The notes: generated by a model from the letters alone, not told the origin. 64,000 bases of DNA from Halomonas sp. 1513 (GCA_001971685.1 CP019326.1:558001-622000); one strand, 5' to 3'; counted from the first letter of the stretch, positions 24,815-35,427 are shown. Program-made: numbers and translations.

Positions 24815-25486
24815 GTGCAGAGTGCGCTGAAAGGGGCCTTGAGCTTCCGTCTGCAAGCCCGCCAGCTGACCTGTGAGCGCGATGACCGCGTGCTCTTTCA
24901 TGGCCTGGATCTCGAGGTGGGACCGGGGCAGATCGTGCGCATCGAGGGGCCCAACGGCAGCGGCAAGACCACGCTGCTCAAAATCCTCTCGGGGCAGCTC
25001 AGCGACTATCAGGGTGAGCTGTACTGGGACGAGGCGCCGATGCACGCCGCGCGGGATGCCTTTCTCGCCAATCTGCTCTACCTGGGACACGCCCCGGGCA
25101 TCAAGGGCGCGCTCACGGCGCTGGAGAACCTCAGCTGGCACCAGGCGATGGCCGGTGAGGCGGGCGAGCATCAGGCGCGCATGGCGGCGCTGGCCGAGAT
25201 CGGCCTGGCGGGCTTCGAAGACGTGCCCTGCGCCCAGCTCTCGGCGGGCCAGCAGCGGCGCGTGGCGTTGGCCCGGTTGAGCCTGATACCGCGCCTGCTG
25301 TGGGTGCTCGACGAGCCCTTCACGGCCATCGACAAGGACGGCGTGGCAGCGCTGGAGAGGCGCTTGCTCTCCCACGCTGCCCGCGGGGGGAGCGTGATAC
25401 TCACCACCCACCATGACCTGGCACCGCTCGGCGATATTCGCCGCGTGCGTCTTGGCGAAGGAGGCCGTGTCAATGCAGCACGCTGA
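24815..25486 (+). CDS. ccmA: Cytochrome c maturation ABC transporter ATP-binding protein
   Basis: ATPase (223 aa) of the CcmABCD complex that releases holo-CcmE for haem delivery to apocytochrome c. Walker A GPNGSGKTT (~residues 45-53), ABC signature QLSAGQQRR (~142-150), Walker B RLLWVLDEPF (~162-171), and the switch His in TTHHD. GTG start with GGGAG upstream. First gene of a complete, tightly spaced ccm operon, overlapping ccmB. Confidence 0.95.
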   Translation: MQSALKGALSFRLQARQLTCERDDRVLFHGLDLEVGPGQIVRIEGPNGSGKTTLLKILSGQLSDYQGELYWDEAPMHAARDAFLANLLYLGHAPGIKGALTALENLSWHQAMAGEAGEHQARMAALAEIGLAGFEDVPCAQLSAGQQRRVALARLSLIPRLLWVLDEPFTAIDKDGVAALERRLLSHAARGGSVILTTHHDLAPLGDIRRVRLGEGGRVNAAR

Positions 25487-26189
25487 GCGCCTGGCGGTGA
25501 CGGAACCCCGCGGCGGCCTGGGGGTCGCACTAGCGGCGACGCTGCGCCGGGATCTGACGCTGTTGATGCGGCGCCGCAGTGAGGTGATGAACCCGCTGGT
25601 GTTCTTCGCCCTGGTGATCACGCTGTTCCCGCTGGGTATCTCGCCGGACGCTGCGCTGCTCGCCACCGTGGCCCCGGGACTGCTGTGGGTGGCGGCGCTG
25701 TTGGCGACGCTGCTGTCGCTCGATTCGCTGTTTCGCGCCGACTTCGAGGATGGCTGTCTCGAGCAGATGCTGCTGGCACCCCAGCCGCTGGCGCTGATGG
25801 TGATGGCCAAGGTCGCGGTACACTGGCTATTGACCGGCCTGCCGCTGGCGCTGATGGCGCCGCTGCTGGGCATCACCCTGGCGCTGCCGGCGGGCAGCTA
25901 CGGCATCCTGATGCTGTCGCTGGCACTCGGCACGGCCAGCCTGAGCCTGATCGGCGCCATCGGTGCGGCGCTGACGGTGGGCCTGGCGCGCGGCGGCGTG
26001 CTGCTGTCGTTGCTGGTGCTGCCGCTCTACGTGCCGGTGCTGATCTTCGGTACCGGGGCGGTGCAGGCGGCGCTACTGGGCGATGCGCTGGCCGCCCATC
26101 TGGCGATTCTCGGCGCGCTGCTAGCCGGCGCGCTGATGCTGGCGCCCTGGGCGATTGCCGCGTCGCTGCGAATCAGTATCAACGGTTGA
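25473..26189 (+). CDS. ccmB: Haem exporter permease CcmB
   Basis: Six-helix membrane protein, 238 aa, partner of CcmA. The N-terminus has the conserved [19 protein letters not shown] (~residues 22-40) and the first helix [16 protein letters not shown]. Start at 25473, inside the 3' end of ccmA (14-nt overlap). Confidence 0.94.
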   Translation: MQHAERLAVTEPRGGLGVALAATLRRDLTLLMRRRSEVMNPLVFFALVITLFPLGISPDAALLATVAPGLLWVAALLATLLSLDSLFRADFEDGCLEQMLLAPQPLALMVMAKVAVHWLLTGLPLALMAPLLGITLALPAGSYGILMLSLALGTASLSLIGAIGAALTVGLARGGVLLSLLVLPLYVPVLIFGTGAVQAALLGDALAAHLAILGALLAGALMLAPWAIAASLRISING

Positions 26190-26202
26190 GAGGTTGAGAG
26201 GC

Positions 26203-26943
26203 ATGTGGGCCTTTATTAACAAGTTGCGTTCCCCGCGGTGGTTCTACGCCATCAGCGCCAGGCTGCAGCCCGTCTTCTGGGTCGCCGCGACGCTGCTGCT
26301 GGTCGTGGGTACCGTGTGGGGTCTGGCCTTTGCCCCGGCCGACTACCAGCAGGGCAACAGCTTCCGGATCATCTATGTACACGTGCCGGCGGCATTCCTG
26401 GCCCAGTCGATCTTCGTCAGCATGGCGGTGGCGGCGGTGGTGTTCATGGTATGGAAGATCAAGATCGCCGACATGGCCGCTGCGGTGATGGCGCCGCTGG
26501 GCGCGGCGATGACCTTTATCGCGCTGTTCTCCGGTGCAGTGTGGGGCGTGCCGACCTGGGGCACCTGGTGGATGTGGGACGCCCGCCTCACCTCGATGCT
26601 GATCCTGCTGTTCCTGTATTTCGGCGTGATCGCTCTGCGCGGCGCCTTCGCCAGCCGCGACAGCGGCTCGCGGGCCGCCTCGGTGCTGGCCATGGTGGGG
26701 GTGATCAATATCCCGATCATCAAGTACTCGGTAGACTGGTGGCATACCCTGCACCAGCCGGCGACCTTCACCGTGACCGGTCGCGTGGCCATGCCGATGG
26801 AAATGTGGGCGCCGCTGCTGATCATGGTGCTAGGTTTCTACTGTTTCTTCATCGCCCTGACGCTGATGCGCACGCGTAACGAGATCCTGCGTCGTGAGTC
26901 GCGCAAGCGCTGGGTACGTGACCTGGCCGGAGGAGGGGACTGA
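26203..26943 (+). CDS. ccmC: Haem lyase/handling protein CcmC
   Basis: Loads haem onto CcmE. 246 aa, six transmembrane helices, with the periplasmic tryptophan-rich [13 protein letters not shown] (~residues 119-131) and flanking haem-ligand histidines (YVHVPAAF ~60, [10 protein letters not shown] ~180). Start at 26203 after GAGAGG. The ccmC stop and ccmD start overlap (TGATG). Confidence 0.95.
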   Translation: MWAFINKLRSPRWFYAISARLQPVFWVAATLLLVVGTVWGLAFAPADYQQGNSFRIIYVHVPAAFLAQSIFVSMAVAAVVFMVWKIKIADMAAAVMAPLGAAMTFIALFSGAVWGVPTWGTWWMWDARLTSMLILLFLYFGVIALRGAFASRDSGSRAASVLAMVGVINIPIIKYSVDWWHTLHQPATFTVTGRVAMPMEMWAPLLIMVLGFYCFFIALTLMRTRNEILRRESRKRWVRDLAGGGD

Positions 26944-27155
26944 TGGCGTTTGCCTCACTTCAGGACTTCTTTGCCATGGGCGGCCACGCCCCCTATGTGT
27001 GGTCGGCCTGGGCGGTGACCGCGCTGCTGCTACTGGGATCGGTAGTTTACGCGCGCGCCGAGCGCCGCCAATTGATCCGTGATCTGCAACGACGTGAACG
27101 CAGGGAGCGCCGTGTCGGAAGCGAACCAGCGAGGAACCTAGCCGATGACACCTAA
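26943..27155 (+). CDS. ccmD: Haem exporter protein CcmD
   Basis: A 70-aa single-helix protein. GGHAPYVWSAWAVTALLLL (~14-32) is typical of CcmD and a basic, arginine-rich tail follows. It stabilises the CcmABC-CcmE complex. Overlaps ccmC at the start and ccmE by 11 nt at the end. Confidence 0.92.
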   Translation: MAFASLQDFFAMGGHAPYVWSAWAVTALLLLGSVVYARAERRQLIRDLQRRERRERRVGSEPARNLADDT

Positions 27156-27666
27156 ACGCAAACAGAAGCTCTTCATCATCCTGGGGCTGATGTCCCTGGC
27201 GGCCATTGCCATCGGCCTGACGCTGTTCGCCCTGCGCAGCAACATCAACCTGTTCTTCAGTCCGGTACAGATCGCCGCCGGCGATGCTCCCTATGAACGC
27301 ACCATTCGCGCCGGCGGCATGGTGCGCGAGGGATCGGTATCGCGCAACGCCGACAGCCTCGACGTCGAGTTCACCGTGACCGACTATGTCGACGATGTGC
27401 GGGTGCATTTCAACGGCATCCTGCCCGACCTGTTCCGTGAAGGGCAGGGCGTGGTGGTGGTCGGTGAGCTGCAGCCAGACGGCTGGATCCGCGCCAATGA
27501 GGTGCTGGCGCGTCACGACGAAAACTACATGCCGCCTGAGGTCGCTCAGGCGCTGGAAGAGGCAGGCTATTCGCCCGCCGATTTCCAGGCCAAGGCCGCC
27601 GAAGTCGGCAAACGACTCGAAGCCCAGGGCGAATACGCTGACGACAACGGCGCCAGCCAGTACTGA
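27145..27666 (+). CDS. ccmE: Periplasmic haem chaperone CcmE
   Basis: 173 aa. N-terminal anchor helix at ~9-30, OB-fold periplasmic domain, and the haem-binding histidine H124 in VLARHDENYMPPE, the canonical HxxxY motif. It carries haem from CcmC to CcmF. Confidence 0.96.
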   Translation: MTPKRKQKLFIILGLMSLAAIAIGLTLFALRSNINLFFSPVQIAAGDAPYERTIRAGGMVREGSVSRNADSLDVEFTVTDYVDDVRVHFNGILPDLFREGQGVVVVGELQPDGWIRANEVLARHDENYMPPEVAQALEEAGYSPADFQAKAAEVGKRLEAQGEYADDNGASQY

Positions 27667-27678
27667 TCCGGAGCCGCC

Positions 27679-29679
27679 ATGCTGATCAAGATGATTCCCG
27701 AAATCGGCCACTTTGCGCTGGTGATCGCGCTGCTCCTGGCGATCGTCCAGGGCACGCTGCCGCTGGTCGGTGCCACGACGCGACGCCCGCTGTGGATGGC
27801 CTTCGCGCGGCCCATGGCCGCCGGCCAGTTCCTGTTCGTGGCGATTGCCTACGCCTGTCTCACCACCAGCTACATGCTCGACGACTTCAGCGTGGCCAAT
27901 GTCGCCAACAACTCCAACTCGATGCTGCCCTGGTACTTCAAGTTCAGTGCCGTGTGGGGCAACCACGAGGGCTCGGTGCTGCTGTGGAGCCTGATGCTGG
28001 CCGGCTGGGGCTATGCCGCCAGCCGCTTCTCCCGCGACCTGCCCGAAGACATGGTGGCGCGGGTGCTGGGGGTGATGGGCCTGGTCTGCGTGGGCTTCCT
28101 GCTGTTCATCCTGGCCACCTCCAATCCCTTCGAGCGGCTGCTGCCCAACATTCCCTCCGACGGCGCGGACCTCAACCCGCTGCTGCAGGACTTCGGCCTG
28201 ATCATTCACCCGCCGATGCTCTACATGGGCTACGTGGGCTTCTCGGTGGTCTTCGCCTTCGCCATCGCCGCGCTGCTCGGCGGGCGCCTGGACGCCGCCT
28301 GGACCCGCTGGGCGCGGCCCTGGACCAACCTGGCCTGGGCCTTCCTCACCGTGGGCATTGCGCTGGGCAGCTGGTGGGCCTACTACGAGCTGGGCTGGGG
28401 CGGCTGGTGGTTCTGGGATCCGGTGGAGAACGCCTCGCTGCTGCCGTGGTTGACCGGCACCGCGCTGATGCACTCGCTGGCAGTGACCGAAAAGCGCGGC
28501 TCGTTCAAGAGCTGGACGGTGCTGCTGGCGATCACCACCTTCTCGCTGTCGCTGCTGGGTACCTTCCTGGTGCGCTCCGGGGTGCTGACCTCGGTGCACG
28601 CCTTCGCCAACGACCCGTCGCGCGGCTTCTTCATTCTGATGCTGCTGACCATCACCGTGGGGCTGTCGCTGCTGATCTTCGCCCTGCGCGCACCGCGGGT
28701 CAGCCACACCGTGGGCTTCAACTGGGTATCGCGTGACGCCCTGCTGTTGATCAACAACATCCTGCTGGTGATCATTACCGTCACCGTGCTGCTGGGCACC
28801 GTCTACCCGCTGCTGCTCGATGCCCTGGGCTTCGGCAAGATCAGCGTTGGCCCGCCCTACTTCAACGCCCTGTTCGTGCCGCTGACGGTGCTGATGTGCG
28901 TGTTCATGGGCCTTGGCCCGGGGGCGCGCTGGAAGAGCATGTCGGCCCGCGATCTTGGCCGGCGCGTCGCACTCTCCGGGGTGGCGGCGCTGGTGCTGGG
29001 CGCCACGCTGCCGCTGATCTTCGCCGACCAGTGGAACCTGTGGGTGGCGATCGGCCTGATCACCGCGCTATGGATCGTGCTGCCGATGTTCCGCGATCTC
29101 TTTGATAAGACGCGCCACGCCAGCTCCTTCGGCGCCGGGCTCAAGAAGCTCTCGCTGGCCTACTGGGGCATGCAGCTCGGCCACCTGGGGGTGGCGGTGA
29201 CCATCGTCGGCGTGGCGGTGGTCTCGCACTACAACGTCGAGCGCAGCGTGCGCATGGGGCCGGGTGACACCGTCCAGGTGGCCGGCTACGAGTTCACCAT
29301 GACCAATCTGCAGGCGCGCCGTGGCCCCAACTTCCTGGCCGATACCGCCACCATCGAGGTCAGTCGCCTCGGCAGCGAGCGCAGCTTCGAGATGCGTCCC
29401 GAGAAGCGCCTCTACATCGCCCGCGGCATGCCGATGACCCAGGTCGCGCTGCGCCCGGGCTTCTTCCGCGACCTCTACGTGGCGATGGGCGAGGAGCTCG
29501 ACGGCGATGACTGGGCGATGCGCGTTCAGTACAAGCCGTTCGTGCGCTGGCTGTGGCTCGGTGCGCTGCTGATGGGCGCCGGCGGTATCCTGGCCATCGC
29601 CGACCGCCGCTATCGCCGTCGGCGCACTGCCGAGGCGCCCCGCGAGGCTGGCACGACAGCCCAGGAGGCGCACGCATGA
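27679..29679 (+). CDS. ccmF: Cytochrome c haem lyase subunit CcmF
   Basis: 666-aa polytopic membrane protein that ligates haem to apocytochrome c. It carries the WWD signature WGGWWFWDPVENASLLPWL (~residues 235-253) and HPPMLYMGYVGF (~176-187). Length is normal (E. coli 647). The last codons overlap ccmG (ATGA). Confidence 0.96.
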   Translation: MLIKMIPEIGHFALVIALLLAIVQGTLPLVGATTRRPLWMAFARPMAAGQFLFVAIAYACLTTSYMLDDFSVANVANNSNSMLPWYFKFSAVWGNHEGSVLLWSLMLAGWGYAASRFSRDLPEDMVARVLGVMGLVCVGFLLFILATSNPFERLLPNIPSDGADLNPLLQDFGLIIHPPMLYMGYVGFSVVFAFAIAALLGGRLDAAWTRWARPWTNLAWAFLTVGIALGSWWAYYELGWGGWWFWDPVENASLLPWLTGTALMHSLAVTEKRGSFKSWTVLLAITTFSLSLLGTFLVRSGVLTSVHAFANDPSRGFFILMLLTITVGLSLLIFALRAPRVSHTVGFNWVSRDALLLINNILLVIITVTVLLGTVYPLLLDALGFGKISVGPPYFNALFVPLTVLMCVFMGLGPGARWKSMSARDLGRRVALSGVAALVLGATLPLIFADQWNLWVAIGLITALWIVLPMFRDLFDKTRHASSFGAGLKKLSLAYWGMQLGHLGVAVTIVGVAVVSHYNVERSVRMGPGDTVQVAGYEFTMTNLQARRGPNFLADTATIEVSRLGSERSFEMRPEKRLYIARGMPMTQVALRPGFFRDLYVAMGEELDGDDWAMRVQYKPFVRWLWLGALLMGAGGILAIADRRYRRRRTAEAPREAGTTAQEAHA

Positions 29680-30203
29680 GCCGGCGACTGATCCTGCTGC
29701 TACCGCTGCTGATCTTCCTGGTACTCGGGATATTCCTGTATCGCGGCCTGTCGCTCGACCCGTTCCATCGCGACTCGGCGCTGCTGGCCCGCGAGTTCCC
29801 GGCCTTCGACAAGGTCACCCTCGAGGACCCCGAGCGGCGCGTCGATCCGTCGCTGTTCAACGGCGAAGTGACCCTGGTCAATGTGTGGGGCGAGTGGTGC
29901 CCGGCCTGCAAGCAGGAGATGCCGCAGCTGCTCGACCTCGCCGACCGCGGTGTACGGCTGGTGGGTGTCAACTACCGCGATACCCGCGACAAGGGGCTCG
30001 GCTTCCTCGAGGAGTTCGGTAATCCCTTCGAGGTGAATATCTTCGATCCCGACGGTACGCTGGGCTTCGATCTGGGCGTCTACGGCGCCCCGGAGACCTT
30101 TCTGGTCGACCGCGACGGGGTGATTCGCTATCACCACACCGGTTACATCGACCCCAGCGACGTCCGCGACCACATCCTGCCGGAGGTGGAAAAATGGCAG
30201 TGA
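29676..30203 (+). CDS. ccmG: Thiol:disulfide interchange protein CcmG/DsbE
   Basis: 175-aa membrane-anchored thioredoxin that keeps the apocytochrome CXXCH thiols reduced. Signal anchor at residues 4-24; active site WCPAC in NVWGEWCPACKQEMP (~residues 68-82); cis-Pro loop YGAPETFLVDRDG. The start is at 29676, overlapping the ccmF stop. Confidence 0.95.
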   Translation: MSRRLILLLPLLIFLVLGIFLYRGLSLDPFHRDSALLAREFPAFDKVTLEDPERRVDPSLFNGEVTLVNVWGEWCPACKQEMPQLLDLADRGVRLVGVNYRDTRDKGLGFLEEFGNPFEVNIFDPDGTLGFDLGVYGAPETFLVDRDGVIRYHHTGYIDPSDVRDHILPEVEKWQ

Positions 30204-30667
30204 TCCGACAGGCCACACTGGCCTTGCTAATGACCCTGATCGCCGGCCTGAGCTGGGCGGGCGGCATCGAGGTGCGCGAGTTCGACGACCCGGTCATGGA
30301 ACAGCGCTACAACAGCCTGACCGCATCGCTGCGCTGCCCGCTGTGCGAGAACCAGGCCATCGACGACTCCGATGCACCGATCTCCGGTGACATGCGCGAG
30401 CAGGTCTACCTGATGCTGCAAGACGGCCGAGCGGACATCGAGATCCTCGACCACATGACCACGCGCTTCGGCGACTACGTGCTCTACAACCCGCGCCTCG
30501 AGGGCCGCACCCTGCTGCTGTGGGGGCTGCCCGGCACCCTGGTGGTGCTTGGCGGGGTGCTGGTGGTGGTGATCGTGCGGCGTCGACGCGACGCCTCGGC
30601 GCAAGCCCTGTCCGCCGAGGAGCGTGCGCGCCTCGATGAACTGATCAACCGCGAGAGGACACCATGA
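30194..30667 (+). CDS. ccmH: Cytochrome c maturation protein CcmH
   Basis: 157 aa, with a cleaved signal peptide (to ~residue 19), the redox motif RCPLCENQAI (~47-56) and a C-terminal anchor helix (~103-123). It corresponds to the N-terminal half of E. coli CcmH; the TPR half is the separate ccmI downstream. Overlaps ccmG and ccmI. Confidence 0.94.
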   Translation: MAVIRQATLALLMTLIAGLSWAGGIEVREFDDPVMEQRYNSLTASLRCPLCENQAIDDSDAPISGDMREQVYLMLQDGRADIEILDHMTTRFGDYVLYNPRLEGRTLLLWGLPGTLVVLGGVLVVVIVRRRRDASAQALSAEERARLDELINRERTP

Positions 30668-31908
30668 CGTTACTCTGGGCCGCCTTTGCCCTGCTGCTGC
30701 TGCCTGCCGCTTGGCTGTTGATCGCCCCGCTGCGCGGCGCCCGCCGGCTGCACGACGCCCAACACGAGTTCGAGACCAATGACCGCACCGCCGAGCAGAA
30801 CGTGGCGATTTATCGGCGCCGCCTGGCGTCGCTGGAAGCGGCGCTGGAGCGCGGTGACATCGACCAGGCGCGCTTCGAGGAGGATCGCCTCGACCTCGAG
30901 CGCAGCCTGCTCGAGGACACCGAGAACCTCCAGCGTGCGCCGCTCAAGGCCCCTGCCGACGGGCGTATCGTGGTGCCGGTGCTGCTGGTGCTGGTGGCGG
31001 TGGCCAGCGTGGTGTGGTACCTGAACGAGGGCGCCGAGGGCGACCTGGCGCTGTACGCCGCCCAGCAGGAGGTGCGTGAGAACCCCCAGGGCTCCCGCGA
31101 GATGATGATCGAGCGCCTCGAACAGGAGGCCGCGCGCCAGCCGGGCAACGTCAACGTCTGGTATTCGCTGTTTCCGCTCTACCGCGACGCCAACCGCCCG
31201 GCCGAAGCGCTGGATGCCCTGGAGCGGCTGATCGAGATGGAGGGGCGTGAGCCCTCGCTGCTGGCGCAGAAAGCGCAGCTGCAGTTCTTCGTTGCCCAGC
31301 GCCAGATGAACGATGATATCCGCGCGCTGGTCGACGAGACCCTCGAGCTCGACCCGCGTCAGCCCACCGTGCTCGGCATGCTGGGCATCAACGCCTTCGA
31401 CGAGGGCCGCTACGAGGACGCCATCGACCACTGGCGGCGCGCCATCGCCGGCTACGACGATCCGGGTTCTGCCGCCGCGCTGCGCGAGGGCATCGCCGCT
31501 GCCCAGGAGCGCCTGGGGCTGTCCGCCGATGAGATCGAGGCGGATGCCGTGGAAGGCCCCGGGGTGCGCGTCGAGGTCAGCCTCGATGACGCCCTGCGCG
31601 ACCAGGTGGATGACGACGCCACGGTGTTCGTGGTCGCCCACGACCCCGACGGCGAAGGCCCTCCGCTGGCGGTGTCGCAGCTGCTGGTCGGCGAACTGCC
31701 GACCACGGTGACCCTGAGCGATGCCAACGCCATGAGCGACCAGGGGCGTATCTCCCAGGCCAGCCAGGTACGGCTGATGGTGCGCGTGTCGCCCAGCGGC
31801 CAGGCCACGCCGCAGGCCGGCGACCTGTTCGGCGACCACGACGCCGTGCCGGTGGCAACCTCCGACGGCGAGTCGGTGCCGGTGGTTATCGATCGCGTCT
31901 TCGAGTAG
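30664..31908 (+). CDS. ccmI: Cytochrome c maturation TPR protein CcmI
   Basis: 414 aa. Two N-terminal membrane helices (~1-21 and ~97-115) flank a coiled segment containing RRRLASLEAALERGDID, the conserved CcmI sequence. TPR-like repeats (~140-300) that hold apocytochrome c follow, then a C-terminal beta-rich periplasmic domain. Last gene of the ccm operon; smc follows after 18 nt. Confidence 0.91.
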   Translation: MTLLWAAFALLLLPAAWLLIAPLRGARRLHDAQHEFETNDRTAEQNVAIYRRRLASLEAALERGDIDQARFEEDRLDLERSLLEDTENLQRAPLKAPADGRIVVPVLLVLVAVASVVWYLNEGAEGDLALYAAQQEVRENPQGSREMMIERLEQEAARQPGNVNVWYSLFPLYRDANRPAEALDALERLIEMEGREPSLLAQKAQLQFFVAQRQMNDDIRALVDETLELDPRQPTVLGMLGINAFDEGRYEDAIDHWRRAIAGYDDPGSAAALREGIAAAQERLGLSADEIEADAVEGPGVRVEVSLDDALRDQVDDDATVFVVAHDPDGEGPPLAVSQLLVGELPTTVTLSDANAMSDQGRISQASQVRLMVRVSPSGQATPQAGDLFGDHDAVPVATSDGESVPVVIDRVFE

Positions 31909-31926
31909 CGGAGGCCGACTGCCGCC

Positions 31927-34900
31927 ATGCGCCTCACCTCGATCAAGCTGGTCGGCTTCAAATCCTTCGTCGACCCGGTGACGGTGCCCTTCGATGGCAA
32001 CATGACCGCCATCGTCGGGCCCAACGGCTGCGGCAAGTCCAACGTTATCGACGCGGTGCGCTGGGTAATGGGCGAGTCCTCGGCCAAGACCCTGCGCGGC
32101 GAGTCGATGACCGACGTCATCTTCAACGGCTCCACCGGCCGCAAGCCGGTGGGCCAGGCCTCCATCGAACTGCTGTTCGACAACCGCGACGGCAGCATGG
32201 GCGGCATGTACGCCCAGTACGCCGAGATCGCCGTCAAGCGGGTGGTGACCCGCGACGCCCAGTCGAGCTATTTCTTCAACGGCCAGAAGTGCCGACGCCG
32301 CGATATCGCCGACCTGTTCATGGGCACCGGCCTGGGGCCACGCTCCTACGCCATCATCGGGCAGGGCATGATCTCGCGGCTGATCGAGGCGCGCCCCGAC
32401 GACCTGCGCGCCACCCTCGAAGAAGCCGCGGGGATCTCCAAGTACAAGGAGCGGCGCCGCGAGACCGAAAACCGCATGCGCCGCACCCAGGAGAACCTAG
32501 AGCGCCTCGAGGACATCCGCGATGAGCTCGACAAGCAGCTCGAGCGCCTCAAGCGCCAGGCCGAGGCGGCCAAGCGCTACCAGACCCTCAAGCAGCAGGA
32601 GCACCGCCTCAAGGGCGAGCTGGCGCTGCTGCGCGCGCGTGCTCTGCGCGCCGAGCAGGGCGAGCAGGAATCGCGGGTGCGCGACCTGGAGACCGCCGTG
32701 GAGCGCGAACTGCTCGGCGCCCGGCAGTGCGAGTCGCGGCTCGAGGCGGCGCGGCTCGAGCACGATGGCCTCAGCGAGCAGCTGGAAGGCTGCCAGGCGC
32801 GCTTCTACGAAACCACCGCCGCCATCGCCCGCCTCGAGCAGCAGCTCGAGCACACCCGCAGCCGCGACCAGCAGCTGGCCCGCGACCTGGAGAGCGCCCA
32901 GCATGAGCGCGCCGAGCTCGACCGGCTCGGCGCGGCCGATGCCCAGCGGCTGACCCAGCTCGATGAGGAGCTCGCCGAGCTGGACCCGGCGCAGGAGGCG
33001 GTTGCCGAACAGTTGGAGGAGCTCGAGGCGGCGCTGGACGAGGCCGAGCAGCGCCTGCAGCAGGCCAGCGAACGCTGGGAAGCCTTCAACGACGGTCATC
33101 GTGACGCCAGCCGCGACGCCGAGCGCGCCCAGGAACGCGTGACCAGCCTCGAACGCAGCCTCGCCTCGCTGACCCAGGAGCGCCAGCGCCGCCAGCAGCA
33201 GCATAGCGAGCTCGCCGATCCCGCAGCGCTCGGCGAACAGCGTGACATGCTCGCCGAGCAGCTCGCCGAGCTGGAGCTCGAGCAGCAGGCGCTGGCCGAG
33301 CAGCGCGACGCGCATTTGGCGCGCCGCGATGCGGCCCGCCAGCGCCTCGAGCAGGATGAAGCCCAGCGCGAAACGCTGCGCCAGCAGCGCAGTCAGCGCC
33401 AGGGCGAGCTGGCCTCGCTGGAGGCGCTGATCGAGGCGGCGCTGGTGGATACCAATGCGGCGCTGACTAGGCACCTCAGCGACCACGGCCTGGGCGAGGC
33501 GCAGCAGCTCGGCGAGCGGCTCGAGGTCACGCCCGGCTGGGAAGACGCGGTGTCCTGGGTGCTGGCGCCCTGGCTCAGCGCGCGGCTGGTCGACCTGCCC
33601 GCCGCCGCGACGGCCCTCGACGGCCTCGACGGTGGCGAACTGGCGCTGCTCGACGCCAGCGATGACGCCGCGCAGCCGGCCCCGGCGAGCCTCGCCGCGC
33701 GGGTCGCCGGGGCCGGCGCCTGCCAGCTGCTGCTGGCCAACATTTTTACCGCAGAGACGGCCAGCGAGGCCTGGCAGCGGCACGCCGAGCTGGCCCCGGG
33801 ACAGAGCCTGATCACCCGCGATGGGCTATGGCTCGGTCGCGGCTGGGCGCGGCGCCGCGCCGGCCAGCAGCAAGGCGACAGCCTGCTGGCCAGCCGCCGG
33901 CGGCGCGATGAGATCGCCGCCGAACTCGAGACCCTCAACGCGCGCCTCGCCGAGCTGGATGCCAGCGTCGACGCCAGCCGCGAAGCGAGCCGCGAGGCCG
34001 AGGCGGCGCTGGAAGCCTGCCGGCAGCCCGAAGCCGAGCTGCAGCGTCGCCGCCAGCAGCTGGCTCTCGAGGAAGCCAATCTCGCCACGCGCATCGAGCA
34101 CCTCGCTGGCCGTCGGCGTGAGCTCGACGACGAGCTTGGCGACCTGGCGGAGCGCCATGAGACACGCCTGCTGGAGCTTGAGGAGGCTCGCGAAGCCTGG
34201 CAGCAGGCGATGATGCGCCTGGAGGCCAGCGGTGCCACCCGCGAGCAGCGCGAGCGCGAGCGCCGCGACGCCGCTGAGGCGCTGCAGGCGCTGCGGGTTC
34301 GCCAGCGACCGCTCAGCGAGCGTCGCCAGCAGCTGGCCCTCGACCTGCAGCGGCTGAGCACCGAGCGCGCCGGTCTGGTCCAGCAGCGCGACCGCAGTGA
34401 GCAGCGCCGCGCGCGGCTCGCGGAGAAGTGCGCCGAGCTCGCCGCCAGCCGCGAGGCCCTGAATGAGCCCGAGGACATCGAGCGTGAACGACTCGAGACG
34501 CTGTTCGAGCAGCGTGAGCGCCACGAGCAGGCGCTCAACGCCTGCCGCGATCAGGCCGCCGAACTCAGCGAGCGGCTACGTCAGGATGAGCTCGAGCGTC
34601 AGACCCACGAGCGCAATCTGGAGGGCGTTCGCGAGCGCCTGCAGGAGGCGCGGCTGCAGGTGCAGGCGCTCAAGCTCAAGGCCGACGCCCAGGATGAGCA
34701 GCTCGCTGAACTGAACCACGATGCCGCGGCGCTGGCCGAGCGGCTCGATCCCGAGGCCACCGAATCGGCTTGGCAGGCACAGCTGGAGAGCCTGGTCGAG
34801 AAGGTGCGCCGACTGGGGGCGATCAACCTCGCGGCCATCGAGGAGTACGACCAGCAGGCCGAGCGGCGCGACTACCTGGAGGCCCAGCAGGCCGAGCTCA

Positions 34901-35427
34901 ACGAGGCGCTGGAGACCCTGGATCGGGCGATTCGCAAGATCGATCAGGAGACCCGCACCCGCTTCAAGCAGACCTTCGATCGGGTCGACGCCGGCCTGCA
35001 GACGCTTTTTCCCAAGGTCTTCGGCGGTGGAACCGCATGGTTGACGCTCACCGGCGAGGATTTGCTGGAGACCGGCGTGGCGATCATGGCAAGGCCACCG
35101 GGTAAGAAGAACAGCACCATTCATTTGCTGTCGGGGGGAGAAAAAGCCCTCACCGCGTTGTCACTGGTATTTGCCATCTTCCAACTCAATCCGGCACCCT
35201 TCTGCATGCTTGATGAAGTCGATGCGCCACTCGACGATGCCAATGTGGGTCGTTATGCAGCGCTGGTAAAAGAGATGTCAGAGACAGTACAGTTCATATA
35301 TATCACCCACAACAAGATCGCCATGGAGGCAGCCGAACGCTTGATGGGGGTGACCATGCAGGAGCCAGGCGTATCGCGACTGGTATCCGTGGGCGTCGAG
35401 GAAGCCGCGGAGCTGGCCGAAGCCTGA
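31927..35427 (+). CDS. smc: Chromosome segregation protein SMC
   Basis: A 1166-aa condensin ATPase that organises the nucleoid. N-terminal Walker A VGPNGCGKSNVIDA (~residues 31-44), long coiled coils (~170-500 and ~655-1000) extremely rich in E, Q, R and A, and a hinge of ~140 residues around 515-650. The C-terminal head has the signature LSGGEKALTALSL and Walker B PFCMLDEVDAPLDDANV (~1090-1106). No scpA/scpB is adjacent. The order smc-zipA-ligA is conserved in Pseudomonas-like gammaproteobacteria. Confidence 0.96.
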   Translation: MRLTSIKLVGFKSFVDPVTVPFDGNMTAIVGPNGCGKSNVIDAVRWVMGESSAKTLRGESMTDVIFNGSTGRKPVGQASIELLFDNRDGSMGGMYAQYAEIAVKRVVTRDAQSSYFFNGQKCRRRDIADLFMGTGLGPRSYAIIGQGMISRLIEARPDDLRATLEEAAGISKYKERRRETENRMRRTQENLERLEDIRDELDKQLERLKRQAEAAKRYQTLKQQEHRLKGELALLRARALRAEQGEQESRVRDLETAVERELLGARQCESRLEAARLEHDGLSEQLEGCQARFYETTAAIARLEQQLEHTRSRDQQLARDLESAQHERAELDRLGAADAQRLTQLDEELAELDPAQEAVAEQLEELEAALDEAEQRLQQASERWEAFNDGHRDASRDAERAQERVTSLERSLASLTQERQRRQQQHSELADPAALGEQRDMLAEQLAELELEQQALAEQRDAHLARRDAARQRLEQDEAQRETLRQQRSQRQGELASLEALIEAALVDTNAALTRHLSDHGLGEAQQLGERLEVTPGWEDAVSWVLAPWLSARLVDLPAAATALDGLDGGELALLDASDDAAQPAPASLAARVAGAGACQLLLANIFTAETASEAWQRHAELAPGQSLITRDGLWLGRGWARRRAGQQQGDSLLASRRRRDEIAAELETLNARLAELDASVDASREASREAEAALEACRQPEAELQRRRQQLALEEANLATRIEHLAGRRRELDDELGDLAERHETRLLELEEAREAWQQAMMRLEASGATREQRERERRDAAEALQALRVRQRPLSERRQQLALDLQRLSTERAGLVQQRDRSEQRRARLAEKCAELAASREALNEPEDIERERLETLFEQRERHEQALNACRDQAAELSERLRQDELERQTHERNLEGVRERLQEARLQVQALKLKADAQDEQLAELNHDAAALAERLDPEATESAWQAQLESLVEKVRRLGAINLAAIEEYDQQAERRDYLEAQQAELNEALETLDRAIRKIDQETRTRFKQTFDRVDAGLQTLFPKVFGGGTAWLTLTGEDLLETGVAIMARPPGKKNSTIHLLSGGEKALTALSLVFAIFQLNPAPFCMLDEVDAPLDDANVGRYAALVKEMSETVQFIYITHNKIAMEAAERLMGVTMQEPGVSRLVSVGVEEAAELAEA